Assembly: GCF_032362555.1 (NCBI RefSeq)
Contig: NC_083514.1
Coordinates: 2,279,001 to 2,343,000 of the forward strand
Direction of reading: 5' to 3'
DNA from: Amyelois transitella
Taxonomy: Eukaryota > Arthropoda > Insecta > Lepidoptera > Pyralidae
DNA: 64,000 nt
A program made the position numbers and the translations under genes. Of this stretch, positions 33,661 to 44,690 are shown one piece after another. The notes below the pieces were generated by a model, which made no database searches, was not told where the DNA came from, and worked only from the letters and a program-made list of their open reading frames with translations. Position 1 is the stretch's first letter. Each line of letters opens with the position of its first letter.

Positions 33661-33949
33661 TTTAACTGGCCCTCAAACTTTCTGATTAAATCCAAATACT
33701 TTTGTTTGATCAGTCTAAAAACTAAATAGCTATTAGCATGGACCTTCATGGCTCACAACAATGGGCAAAGGTCAACACAAATCAAAAATGCAGTGCGCAG
33801 CTGTTTACCTGCATTGTGGACCGTCCAGGGTTCGGTTCTCGAAACACGAAACCATTTTTATGTTTATAGGTATCCGTTTATTTCAGTCGGGTGTTTGTGT
33901 CTTACACAATGATAATAATTATTTACGTATATCTATATGTAGTATATGT

Positions 33950-34150
33950 ATATCCTACTACTATTATAAAGGCGAAAGTTTGTATGGATGTTTGTTACTC
34001 TTTCACGCAAAAACTACTGAACCGATTACCATGAAATTTGGTATGTAGGTAGCTGAAGACCCAGAATAACACATAGGCTACTTTTTATCCCAGAGTTCCC
34101 GCGGGATTGATAGGGTTTCCATGCGGACGAAGTCGCGGGCGGCCTCTAGT
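33950..34150 (+). repeat. Short interspersed repeat, CGC-repeat relative
   Basis: CCTACTACTATTATAAAGGC, AACTACTGAACCGATTACCA, TATCCCAGAGTTCCCGCGGG, ending GGACGAAGTCGCGGGCGGCC and TCTAGT. Confidence 0.65.
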
Positions 34151-34159
34151 CTAAACATA

Positions 34160-34408
34160 AATATATACATAGAGTCACTTTATCTCTTGCGTGGTAGACA
34201 GAGCCAACAGTTTTGAAAAGACTGAAAGGCCACGTTCATCTGCATGGCTTTATGATGGAATCGAGATTCAAATAGTGACTGATTGCTAGCCCATCGTCGA
34301 CTAGAGGAATCCCAAGTTTCCTAAAGTCTACCCTTTGGTCACCTTATGTTACGTCCACGGGAAAGAGAAGGAGTGGTTCTTTTCTAAATTGTCGGTCACC
34401 ACACGGCA
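34160..34408 (-). repeat. SINE-T copy
   Basis: AGTCACTTTATCTCTTGCGT to CGGTCACCACACGGCA. Confidence 0.8.
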
Positions 34409-35384
34409 CTTTAAGCTCGTCTCGTACTGAAATAAGGATAAATAATCTTGATATGTCTTCTTGTTGGAAAATAAGTAATAAAATTAATTTATAGCCTTTA
34501 ATGAGAAGAAAAAAATTAAAAACAGATTATATATTGGTTGTAATTAATAAAAGCCTTGTTTGTTTAAATTTTTGCCGGTAGCACTTTTACGTAGTTGACG
34601 CAAATTATGAGGAATTTTAGACTAAGCCGGGGATGATGTATGAGCCATTAAGCCTTGGATTGAATATCAAGAATGCCCAAGGCGACTAAACTAAGTTTAT
34701 TTAAAAAATACGGTCGAATTGAGAACTTCCACCTTCTTCAAGTAAGTAATAAAATGTGTCACATTTTGATTCTAGTAATGTACTTAGCCAAATAATTGAT
34801 AACTTATATTCTGAAGATAAAGAAAATATCTTTCCATTCACTAGGATTCCTAAATATATATTGCTTCATTTGGTAAACAATGAATAAAAAAAAAGCGGAA
34901 CCTCATATTATAATCGAAACATACGCTTGGCAACTCAAGATTTTAACTCATTATTCTACTGTCAATAGACCTTTAGTAGGGTCAGGCGCACAATGGACCT
35001 AAGCTTCAAAACAAGACTACTTTGAACCGTAAAATCTTAACAATAGAGACCAAAAAAATAATAGATGGGTCAGCAAAGAAATTGTGATAATGAAATGTGG
35101 TTTTTTTTAAGGACACCTGGTACTCGCTTGCATATAATTATTAATTTACCCTAAAATCAAGGCCCTTCCTTGGTCACAATGAATCCAATGCAGAATTAGA
35201 TGTGATTATAGAAAAAAAAAGGACAAAAGGTATCCGAAAGGCGTCATCCGTATTATATGTCGGAATTATATTAAGGAAATGAAATTGAATATAGTCGTGA
35301 AAACAAAGATACTTATGCCTGTAACAAATTTGGAAAAGTTATCTTCCATTAGGTACCTAGATGACTTTGTTGAAGGTGATGTTG

Positions 35385-35475
35385 TTGGAGAAAATGCTGC
35401 AGTGCAGTTACCGCCTCTTCTGCGATGACGCTTTGGACGCGGCAGTAAACTTAGTTTTGATTCATTTAGGTATGT
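35385..35475 (+). repeat. TGCAG-LINE fragment
   Basis: GGAGAAAATGCTGCAGTGCA, GACGCTTTGGACGCGGCAGT. Its end adjoins a fragment of the resident LINE 3' UTR. Confidence 0.5.
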
Positions 35476-35680
35476 ATTTAATAATATTATCTATGTATTT
35501 GTTTATGTATGTCTATAAAAATTGTGCGGAGTACCTACACGCCTGTAACCCTTTCCATCACGGCATCCTATCTCGGGTCTGCTGGAAGAGATTTCCTCAG
35601 AAATAAGCAGAACCTATATACTTTTGTTTCTTGTGTTTATCATTCCCGATGTTTCCGTGTACTTAATACATAAATCTATA
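35470..35680 (+). repeat. 3' UTR copy of the resident LINE
   Basis: ATGTATTTGTTTATGTATGT, ACGCCTGTAACCCTTTCCAT, ATCTCGGGTCTGCTGGAAGA, AAATAAGCAGAACCTATATA and TTTGTTTCTTGTGTTTATCA. These match the reverse complement of 55810-56000 closely. A truncated dead copy. Confidence 0.7.
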
Positions 35681-35681
35681 C

Positions 35682-35915
35682 CTACTAATATTATAAAACT
35701 GATGAGTTTGTTTGTTTGAACTCGCTAATCTCAGTACGAATTGAAAAATTATTTTTGTTTTAAATAGACAATTTTAAGGAAGGCTTTAGTCTATATAACA
35801 TTACATTACAACTATAAGGAGCAAATAAATAATGGAAAATCATTCATCCTTGAGAACTTTAATGATGCCCAAACTAACAATTCCACGCGGACGAAGTCGT
35901 GGGCACAGCTAGTTA
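35682..35915 (+). repeat. CGC-repeat, full length
   Basis: CTATACCTACTAATATTATA, TTTGTTTGTTTGAACTCGCT, ending CGGACGAAGTCGTGGGCACA and GCTAGT. Confidence 0.8.
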
Positions 35916-36512
35916 GTAAATAAATTATTTATTCCTTAAGTTAAAAAAGTACATTATATCCTTTACCAGGCTCCCAAGGTTAAGTTAAATTATTAGTATA
36001 TAACTTAAACTGCGTTCCTACAATAATGTGTATGTGATACATAATACGTGCACATAAATTAGTAAATAAATAAATAATTTATTCCTCAAGTTAAATGATT
36101 AGTATACAACTTAAACTACTTACATACTTACTTACAATTATGTATGAGTGCATAATAGTTGTCAGACAAAAGGCTACTTACAGCAGACTCAAAGACTTGT
36201 ATCAGCCTTATCAAGTGGCTTGCAAATTTATCGTACACTTAATCACGGCACTTTTAAACTGAGCCTTTGTAAAGGCCGCCATTTTGTCCTCAGTTGTGTA
36301 AGGCAGTGTCAGGATAGTATGAAAGCCTCTTTGTTCCTTTAAGTCGTTTTTAACCACCCGTACAAAAGGGGGGTGTGGTAAGCTACTTGTCTCTTTTTCT
36401 GTAGCGTCGCAGATGCTAAAGGTTTAAACTGATTTGGATGCGTTAAGTGAGTTTTGGGAGCCTACCTTATAATAGTTTGCCTAATAATAAGTACGTACTA
36501 TACCTAAATACT

Positions 36513-36737
36513 TGCCGTGTGGTTTCCAGCACCATGGATGTCGTAAAAGGCGACTAAGAGATAGGATAATGAACTTGGGATTCTTCTTTTAGGCGATGGG
36601 CTAGCAACCTGTCACTATTCCAATCTCAATTCCATCATAAGCCATACAACTGCACGTGGCCTTCTAGTCTTTTCAAGATTGTTGGCTCTGTCTATCCCGT
36701 AAGGAATAAAGACGTGATCATGCATGTATGTGTATGT
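36513..36737 (+). repeat. SINE-T copy, internal deletion after head
   Basis: GCCGTGTGGTTTCCAGCACC joins directly to ATGGATGTCGTAAAAGGCGA; ends GACGTGATCATGCATGTATG. Confidence 0.85.
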
Positions 36738-36754
36738 ATAATACATACATCAGA

Positions 36755-36830
36755 AGGGGGTAGACAGAAACTACAATTCTTACTTACCATGATCCCTGCA
36801 TACATCATCATACATCCCTGAATATGATTA
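36755..36830 (-). repeat. RTE-like LINE 3' end fragment
   Basis: GGGGGTAGACAGAAACTACA, ACCATGATCCCTGCATACAT. Confidence 0.45.
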
Positions 36831-36944
36831 TTCTTTTCTCAGTTATTTGTTTTTACAATATTATATTATGTACTTACTTACTAGACTTTAGGCAGAGGCT
36901 TAGCTCCCGTGAAAATGTCCCGAAATAAATAAGTATTAGACTAT

Positions 36945-37290
36945 TTATTCACCAGCTTTCTCCCGCTTCATCGATCGCGCTTATTTTGCGCCACATACAC
37001 GTTCGAATTTAGCGTCAACTATAAAAGAATACAGGTTTTACGCAAATACCACGGGAACTATAGATAGATAGATAGACTCTTTATTACCTACACCATAAGA
37101 AAAAGAAAATCCGAAAAAAATAATACAGGTAATGAGGTACGAAGGCTTTATAGTTTTTACAGGGATGAAAAGTACCCTATATCCTTCACCAGACTCCCTA
37201 TTATCTGTACCTACGCAAAATTTCAAGGAAATTGGTTCAGTAGATTACGCGTGAGGAGGCAACAAACATACTAACAAATTAACTTATATT
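36945..37290. repeat. GCGCGAATTTAGCG repeat with a nested insertion
   Basis: CGAATTTAGCGTCAACTATA, AGAATACAGGTTTTACGCAA and GGGAACTATAG match the copies at 38900 and 62700. At 37056-37152 a foreign (GATA)n-CTTTATTACC segment interrupts it, with TATAG on both sides. Confidence 0.5.
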
Positions 37291-37378
37291 AGCATTTACA
37301 ATAACTATTAGTTAGAATGGGATGAAGGCCTTATAGCTATATCTGCACCTAATTTCATCAAAATCTGTAATTTTTAAT

Positions 37379-37673
37379 ATATACATACATATAATCACGT
37401 CTATATCCCTTGCGGGATGGACAGAGCCAATAGTCTTGAAAAGACTGATAGGCCTCGTTTAGCTGTTTGGCTTCAAGATAGAAATACAAATACAAATACT
37501 TTATGCGCTATAAATGCGGTACAATTGAGATTCAAATAGTGACAGGTTGCTAGCCCATCGCCTAAAGGAAACTCAAGTTTATAAGAATATCACTTAGTCG
37601 CCTTTTACGACATCCATGGGAACGACATGGAGTGGTCCTGTTCTTCTTTTATTGGTGCCGGAAACCACACGGC
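37379..37673 (-). repeat. SINE-T copy with a 40-50 bp insertion
   Basis: Full length, ending GGAAACCACACGGCACA. At 37484-37530 an ATACAAATACAAATACTTTA segment interrupts the GATAGAATTGAGATTC box. Confidence 0.8.
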
Positions 37674-38054
37674 ACATAATATTTAATTCATCATTTTTCT
37701 TAAGGATCTATAAATGTTTTTTTCTTTGTTCTACTTCTATTAACGAGTATCTTTCTAGAAGAAAAACAAACTTAGTACACTTCAGAGCCAAAAGTCGTAT
37801 CGTCAAAGACATTTTAAGTGAATTAATTTAATCACTTCGCAAGGGCGGACCGTCCAGTTATAGAATTAACGTGTTTAGTTGACTAACTAACTCAGTTTTG
37901 AACCGGACGAAGAAATTATGTTCTTGGTCTTTGAAAATGGCTTTTTCCTGTTGCATTTTAGAAGAAATTATATTAGGTACTAAGATGACATTTGCGTAGT
38001 TACTTATTGCAATTTCTGTGTTCATTATCGTATGTTTTTGTCATAAACTGAAAC

Positions 38055-38290
38055 TGTGCCGTGTGGTTTAGGGCACTTTGGAATAGGACTATTCCATTTC
38101 TCTCCCATGGATGTCGTTAAAGGGGATTAACAGATAGGCTAATAAATTCGGGATACTTTTTTAGGCTAGCTACTTAATTGAATCTCAATTCCATCGTGAA
38201 GTGAACGTGGTCTATCAGTCTTTTCAAAACTCTTGGCTCTGTCTACCCCGCAAGGGATATAGACTTGATTATATATATGTATGTATGCTC
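38055..38290 (+). repeat. SINE-T copy
   Basis: GCCGTGTGGTTTAGGGCACT to GACTTGATTATATATATGTA. Confidence 0.8.
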
Positions 38291-38311
38291 GTATGTATGA
38301 ATATACTCATT

Positions 38312-38425
38312 CTCATAATAACGCCTCTTTCCCGAATGAGTAGGCAGATACATCATTCGACTTGCCACGATTCCTGCATACATCTTTCGCTTCATTTACA
38401 TTCATCATTCTCTTCCTGCAAACTC
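38312..38425 (-). repeat. RTE-like LINE 3' end
   Basis: AACGCCTCTTTCCCGAATGA, CGACTTGCCACGATTCCTGC, CTTCATTTACATTCATCATT. Confidence 0.6.
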
Positions 38426-38518
38426 TTCATTTAATGCCGAAAAAAGTTGCTTTCGATATTGACTTTTATTTTCCATGAGTATCACAAAATTGTTGTCAAG
38501 CGTACCAACCGTAAATTA

Positions 38519-38576
38519 GATTCCACCACAGCAGGGGCACCAACTGTCAATATCCGGTGGAATCGGGCACTAACTG
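38519..38576. repeat. Compact inverted and direct repeat
   Basis: GATTCCACC at 38519 and GGTGGAATC at 38556 form an inverted repeat. GGGCACCAACTG (38535) and GGGCACTAACTG (38565) form a direct repeat exactly 30 bp apart. Function unknown. Confidence 0.5.
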
Positions 38577-38899
38577 GAGTGTCGCAGACGTTTCCGGTTT
38601 ATTGCCGTTAGTTCAGACACCTTTTCCTGTTTTGGCGAACAGTTTTTAAACGACTTAATTTTTGTAAAAAAGTGGAAGAAAATCAAAAATATTAGTTCTT
38701 AATATATACTTACAAAACAAGGTTTTAGACAGACTTGTTTACAGCTAGCATTATGCTAAGGGCCCTTTACCCTTTCGGGAGCACCATTACTACATGTTTG
38801 TTTTTTTACATATTATTGTTTCCTTTTTTGTCTTTATGTTATGTGTTCTATGAATAAAATAAATTCTTTTACTTAAAATTCTTTTTACTTTACTTTTAC

Positions 38900-39160
38900 T
38901 TACACGCTCCGCTCCGCCCGCGCGAATTTAGCGTTACCTACAAAAGAATACAGGTTTTTCGCAAATCCCATGGGAACTAAAGTTTTACCGCGATGAAAGG
39001 TACTACTCTATGTCCATCTCCAGACTTTTAATTTTATAGACTTTATTGAACTAAATTAAAAAAAATATATGGTTCACTAAATTAGTAGAATGCGTGAAGT
39101 AACAACAAACAAACAAATAAACTTACTTTCGCATTTATGATATTAGTTGGGACTAGCTTT
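38900..39160. repeat. GCGCGAATTTAGCG repeat
   Basis: CCGCCCGCGCGAATTTAGCG, GAATACAGGTTTTTCGCAAA and CCCATGGGAAC, followed by TTTTACCGCGATGAAAGGTA. Same family as 36945 and 62690. Confidence 0.5.
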
Positions 39161-39682
39161 CGCCCGCGTCTACTTCTCCGTACTCCACACTATATACTTA
39201 CGGGTACAATTTAAGGGCTCACCAAAATAGCTTTTGTTTTCCAAATTTTAGTACCCAGTAAAATAAATTAACTCCATATAAATTAAAATCAATCTATACT
39301 TAGTTTCCCAAAGTAAAACGTATTAAGCTTCAAAATAAGTATACACACGTCAGAATAATCGTACGTTGGGTACAAATATTCTTTTTGATTGCCAAAATGG
39401 ATAAATGCTCACCAAATATTGTTTCACTAAAACAGTAACATTGATACCAAAATGTACAGTTCAAATTTGCTTTATTGTAATCAAATTATGTAACCAAAAT
39501 CCAAAATATATTATGGTCAAGCTAAGATTACAATTGTTTCCCTGTATTACTCACAGATCATAATTACATTTTTTACCCCGCAACCCGCCCCGCTGCCACC
39601 GGACAGTCGACTCTGTAGAGGCGTAAAGGATAGTCGTGTGGATATTTTTGCGGCGCAGCGCTCGCGCTTCCTTTGAGTTAAG

Positions 39683-39859
39683 ATGTCCGATGAAGCTTTG
39701 GCGGGACCAAGTAATGTTGAAGCACCTCTACTTAATTCTGAATCCGATTCTGACCACGAAATTATTCAAACACAATCGAAAAGAAGACGCAAACAAGGAA
39801 GATCTTGGGTATTCGTAAAAAAAATTTCAAACGTTCTAGATGCCGAAAACTTGAATTGA
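39683..39859 (+). pseudogene. MULE protein N-terminal fragment
   Basis: ATG opens 58 codons reading MSDEALAGPSNVEAP, an acidic NSESDSDHE stretch and a basic KRRRKQGR block, then GRSWVFVKK, ending in TGA. It reads like the disordered N-terminus and DNA-binding start of a transposase. The C-terminal SWIM piece follows in another frame. Confidence 0.5.
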
Positions 39860-39875
39860 ACAAGTTTGGACAAGT

Positions 39876-40124
39876 TTCGACGACTATAAGGAACAGTTTT
39901 TCAGTGAATGGGAAGTAATAATACCAAAAAAAAGTGATGATTGGCTAACCGGCACATGTAGTTGTCCTGCATTCCTGAAACAGTACCTCTGTAAACATTT
40001 GCTGGGCTTAGCAATCAGGCTAAAGTACGTGGAGCCACCTCCCGAGGCCTGAAATATCCCTATTGGTCAGAAGAGAAAGAGAGGGCGGCCCACAAAATCC
40101 AAAAAAGCTTTGTTAGTTCAGTAA
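39876..40124 (+). pseudogene. SWIM zinc-finger C-terminus of a MULE transposase
   Basis: The frame reads WLTGTCSCPAFLKQYLCKH, giving the SWIM signature CxCx(n)CxH, then LLGLAIRLKYVEPPPEA, a TGA, and in the same frame NIPIGQKRKRGRP with a basic tail to TAA. SWIM domains at the C-terminus are typical of MULE transposases. The catalytic DDE region is missing, so this copy is non-autonomous. A domesticated SWIM gene is less likely given the flanking inverted repeats and the stop. Confidence 0.65.
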
Positions 40125-40844
40125 TTTCTTTTTTTTTTGCTAGGTTTTCATGATTGACAGATTATAACTATTGTGTTCCTTAAAGTGCCATTGATTATTT
40201 TTAAGTACAAATTAATCTTATAAGATAAGATTGTATAAGACTGTAATTATTGTGTTCCTTTTGAAGTGCCATTGATTATTCTTAAATTAATCTTATGAAC
40301 ACTTTAATAAAATTTCTGTTTTAATTTAGATTTTTTATTTCCTCATCTACCAATGGTTTGTTTCATTGTATACCTTAGTCATTATGTGTTGCAATAATTG
40401 ACAACAAAGTAATTATGTAACTGCATAAAAATATATAATTAAATGCATAATGCATTAATTATGTAACTTGTGTTTGGTGTAATCAATATTATATTTGGTA
40501 TGAAAAAAATATTTGCGGTTGACTGTAATTTTTTCCCTCAGCATAGATAACTAAAATGAAAGTAATAAAATAAAATATTGGTAACATCTCCTTAGCGATA
40601 ATTTACAAAATTTGGACTCAAATTGACTTTAAAGGTGTGTATTTATTATTATAGAATGTAATAAAAAGCAAAATAGCTTTATTTCTAGAATATTTTGTGA
40701 TACACAAAATGGTGAGCATTTATCCGTTATGGCAGGCACTTCGAATTTATTGGAAGTAATATAGGTGCATTTCTGGTAGGCGTTTAAACACAAGCCTATA
40801 CTTACTTACTTATTACTAAGAAAGTAAGTAAGTAAATGCAAAGT

Positions 40845-41062
40845 TTACGGTGAGGAAAAACATCATGAGGAAACCTGCACATTGAGGCAACTGGATGGGT
40901 AACCATGGATCCAATATAAGGTTTCCCTGCAAAAGTTGTGATTCGTGATGTTTCGTGTAAAAACCTGACTTACCCAATCTAGGAGCCATAGTCAAAAGTA
41001 TACCTCGGGATCCTCTCCAGCGTGGTGAGGATGCAACCGGGTCTAAAGCCAGGAGGAAGACA
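40845..41062 (+). repeat. SINE-G copy
   Basis: TACGGTGAGGAAAAACATCA, AGGAAACCTGCACATTGAGG, AACCTGACTTACCCAATC, CAACCGGGTCTAAAGCC and AGGAGGAAG end. Confidence 0.7.
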
Positions 41063-41064
41063 TT

Positions 41065-41322
41065 ACATACATACATATGGTCACGTCTATATCCCTTGCG
41101 GGGTAGACAGAGCCAACAGTCTTGAAAAGACTGAATGGCCACGTTCAGCTATTTGGCTTAATGATAGAATTGAGATTCAAATAGTGACAGGTTGCTAGCC
41201 CATCGCCTAAAAGAGGAATCCCAAATTTATAAGTCTGTCCATTAGTCGCCTTTTACGACATCCATGGGAAAGAGATGGAGTGGTCCTATTCTTTTTGTAA
41301 TAGTGCCGGGAACCACACGGCA
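41065..41322 (-). repeat. SINE-T copy, full length, near consensus
   Basis: (TACA)n, ATGGTCACGTCTATATCCCT through GGGAACCACACGGCA. It is inserted at the 3' end of the SINE-G copy; AGGAGGAAGA occurs on both sides (41050 and 41322), consistent with a target duplication. Confidence 0.9.
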
Positions 41323-41719
41323 GGAGGAAGAAGAAGTATTTATTCGCAATACGCGAGTAAAACCACGGGTAACACCTAGTATTAGGTACATACGATGTGC
41401 AGGATCACTTGCTCACAAAAAGACACTGACAAGTTTCAAAAGAATTTTTGGGTCATTTCACATTGTAAAAGAGGATTAAAGGATTCCCTTATAAATTAAG
41501 AAAATTATGTTCAACGAACCCTTATTCGCAAGCCATTGGTCTGAAGACATTGGGTTACCTATTTGAAAGTGGAATGGAAAAATGTCTTAACGAAAATCGT
41601 AAAATGTGACTGAAGAATTCCTTCCCTAAAATACATGAGATATATGTAGATTTCTTAACTAAAGAAAAAAATCCTTCCAACAATAATATGATAATATTAT
41701 ATATTAGGCGAAGCTATTA

Positions 41720-41790
41720 AAAACCCAATTTCATCTTAAAGCCATTAAGCTAAACTTAGCCTTTCGGTCTTTCCAAAACTGTTGGCTCTA
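41720..41790 (+). repeat. SINE-T internal fragment
   Basis: CCCAATTTCATCTTAAAGCC, TTTCGGTCTTTCCAAAACTG, TTGGCTCT. Confidence 0.5.
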
Positions 41791-41979
41791 AAATTGCAAC
41801 TTGCGTCATCTTAGCAAGTTGCATCCAAAAATAAAACGGAGCATATCCTACGGTTCTTCGAAACTAACCCTTAAAATACCGCCCTCACCTTACCCCAATC
41901 AATAAAAATCGTCTCATAAAAATAACCTACCGCAAGCTATACACCCCCATTTTTATTTACTCATTTATCGTTCGGAATC

Positions 41980-42450
41980 GATGTTCTTCGCTGTGGATGT
42001 GTAGTGCGCGTGCGCGGCAAAAATGGCTGGCTTAAAAATCGGGGAATAAAAGAAATGAGGGCTGCCCCCCGCCACGCGGCTTGCAAGGCAGTCGCGCTGG
42101 CTAGCCGCGGCGCTCGGGTTTGCTTGTCGAGGTTATTTTTTTTTTTAAGAAACAGCTTTTTAATGTATTAATTTGAGATTTATTTCGATTGCTTTTTTTT
42201 TTTTTTTTTGACAAAAATACATTTCAATTAAAAAAAAATAAGCAAAAATGTTTTTTTGTTTTTGAAAAGCCTAGTTAAGATTTTTTCTTCTCTTTTTTTT
42301 AATAAAAATAAGTTATCCTGATTTGTCTATAAACTCCAATAATCTCGGGAGCAACCAATTCATTAAAGTAAAGCGGTCCCCCAGACCCACACTCTCTATA
42401 GCGCAACTGTAAAAGTGCTTTTATGAGAGAGAGAGAGAGAGAAAAATCTA
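41980..42450. promoter_or_regulatory. GC-rich block with (GA)9, possible regulatory element
   Basis: A CpG-rich stretch (42000-42130, GTGCGCGTGCGCGGC and CGCGGCGCTCGGG) is followed by T-rich DNA and (GA)9 at 42425-42442. ATGGC at 42023 matches the Pho/YY1 core. GAGA and Pho sites together recall Polycomb response elements or promoters, but no gene is visible nearby. Confidence 0.3.
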
Positions 42451-42584
42451 CAAAATCAAAATACCTACCATAGAACTGAGAACATATTCCTTCGAAATTC
42501 AGTTTGAAAAAAATTAAAGCTTGTAACTAGCTTAAAGTTAAAAATAATAAAAACAATAAAAAAGATAGGTATATAGTTCAAAAT

Positions 42585-42775
42585 ACATACACACATACAT
42601 ATATTGACATTTATATTCCTTGCGGGGTAGACAGAGCCAACAGTCTCGAAAAGACCAATTTGTCACATTCAGAAATGAGATTCAGTTAGTGACAGGTAGC
42701 AAGCCCATCGCCTAAAATAAGAATCTCAAGTTCATAAGCCTATCCCTTAGTCAGCTTTTACGACAGACATAGTAC
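42585..42775 (-). repeat. SINE-T copy, head missing
   Basis: ACACATACATATATTGACAT, CCTTGCGGGGTAGACAGAGC to CAGCTTTTACGACAGACAT. Confidence 0.75.
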
Positions 42776-43539
42776 AAAATGTGACCACAAAAATAAAGGT
42801 ATTCTGCTTACAATATTTAAATAAATTCTATTTTTCTCACTTAATAATTAATTCAACGGACAAACGGACGTGCTCACAAAATACTACTATAAACCCCCCC
42901 TCAATAACCGCCACACAGGGGTGTGTCTTCCTACCGGTCGCCGCCCCTAGGGGGATGAACGAGCCCCTATGCTTACCGCGGACTTGAGCCGCGTTTACTT
43001 GCTGCTAGTCACTTTCGCAAGTCGACTTTCGCAAGTTTGTTACTATTCCGTATAAGTAGAATTGTGTGTGTAAGTAAGGTTGTTAAATATAATTTTTGTA
43101 TGTAATTTTTGATTTTTTTTAATTGTGGTTTGAATTAATGGGTATATTGTAATGTATATTGAGTTGGATAATATTAATTTGTATTTTGTATGTTTTGTTG
43201 GTGATGCGTTAACTTTCGAGCCGATGTTTTAATTTTGTTATTTCAATGGGCATCGTACTTGGTTCAATAGTTTTCAATATATAAATCAGTATAAACTATA
43301 TTTTGTAAAACAATCTTATTTGGTAGTACTGAATTCTATGGCTAGGTCAAGTTTATGGCGACTTTTTTTCTAGATTACGTTATGTGAATTTGTATATTAT
43401 TTTTTGTTAGAGTGATTTATATTCTTAAACTAAAGTTAGGTTAACTCTTTATTGCATGACAAGTCACACATGAAAACAAATGTATTTATGATATCTACAT
43501 ATTATAATTATGTAAATGTAAAATAGAATTAGGTGAGTT

Positions 43540-43745
43540 GGAAAACATTGTGAGGAAACCTGCACATGATCGATCCAATACGAGTTGGGTTTACCTGCAA
43601 AGGTTGCGGAGGTCAAATGGGAGTCGCTTCGTGTAAAAACCTGACTCACCCAATCCAGGATCCATGGTCAAAGGCGATACCCCGGGCTACTCTCCAGAGA
43701 GGTGAGGATGCAACCGGAACGAAGCCAGGAGGAAGAAGAAGCTCT
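43540..43745 (+). repeat. SINE-G copy
   Basis: GGAAAACATTGTGAGGAAAC, TTACCTGCAAAGGTTGCGGA, CTGACTCACCCAATCCAGGA and terminal CAGGAGGAAGAAGAAG. Confidence 0.7.
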
Positions 43746-43949
43746 TCTACATGTTAAAGAAGGTACTAATGTGGAATCAAATTGTATAGAAGTTATCACA
43801 CTTTGAGTCTACAGTTGACAAATCTTTTTTAATTTAAATATTCTTGTAAAAGCGAGTGGCTCGATCAATCTCAACGCTCACTAAAATAAAGTTCGGATCA
43901 CATTGATCTTCCTGTTTCGTTAAAGTCAAAACAAATGGAAGGTAAAAAC

Positions 43950-44040
43950 CTCGATGGTACAATGGTATCGTTCTTATCTCTTGACCTGAGGTCCTGAATT
44001 CGACTCCTGATCAAGTCATCATTTAATATATGATTACACA
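43950..44040 (+). repeat. Decayed tRNA-like head
   Basis: CCTCGATGGTACAATGGTAT and GTCCTGAATTCGACTCCTG have the spacing of A and B boxes, but the cloverleaf is not complete. Probably a SINE head rather than a tRNA gene. Confidence 0.35.
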
Positions 44041-44269
44041 AAGACACTGTTGTCCTGTCCAGATTTATTTTCGTATTACCTATAATAAAATAAATAAAAT
44101 AATTACCTATATATAATGTGGCAAAGGCATGTGTTCGGCCGCCGTATTTCTTGGGTAAGTATAAGTATTTTTTTTTATGATAAAACCGTTCATCCTTGTT
44201 GTATGTGTGTGCCAAATGTAAAAAAAAATATTCTTAGTTACTAATTACATCAAAATTCCATCAAATTTA

Positions 44270-44690
44270 AAATATTACTAGGGAAACTATATAATAGTAG
44301 TAAAATTTAAAATATTACTAGGGAAACTATTTAAAGGTAGTAAAATTAAAAATATTACTAGGGAAACTATTCAATAGTTGTAAAATTAAAAATATTACTG
44401 GGGAAACTATTTAATAGTAGTAAAATTTAAAATATTACTAGGGAAACTATTTAATGGTAGTAAAATTAAAAATATTACAAGGGAAACTATTCAATAGTAG
44501 TAAAATTTAAATATTACTGGGGAAACTATTTAATAGTAGTAATATTTAAAATATTACTAGGGAAACTATTTAATGGTAGTAAAATTAAAAATATTACTAG
44601 GGTAACTATTCAATACTATCTAGTAAAATTTAAAATATTACTGGGGAAATTATTTAATATTAGTAAAATTAAAAATATCACTACTACAAT
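44270..44690 (+). repeat. 40-bp minisatellite, about ten units, with 120-bp higher-order pattern
   Basis: GGGAAACTAT recurs at 44281, 44321, 44361, 44401, 44441 and 44481, then at about 40-bp steps to about 44643. Units cycle through three types after that core (TTAATAGTAG, TTAATGGTAG, TCAATAGTAG). The third type is followed by ATTACTG instead of ATTACTA. It is AT-rich and non-coding. Confidence 0.9.

Larger units (their letters stand above)
39390..40734 (+). mobile_element. Internally deleted MULE-type DNA transposon
   Basis: Imperfect 25-bp terminal inverted repeats at 39390-39414 and 40710-40734 (GGATAAATGCTCACCA perfect inside) bracket about 1.35 kb. Inside lie the N-terminal and C-terminal pieces of a SWIM-domain protein without the central transposase core. 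Subterminal AACCAAAAT and TTTGGTAT motifs recur. No convincing 8-9 bp target duplication was seen, so the true ends may lie slightly outside. Related AACCAAAAT-rich sequence begins at 39210. Confidence 0.6.

Noticed and set aside
44270-44690. Regularly spaced repeats resembling a CRISPR array
   Set aside because: Contiguous 40-bp units without unique spacers in a eukaryotic genome; a minisatellite.
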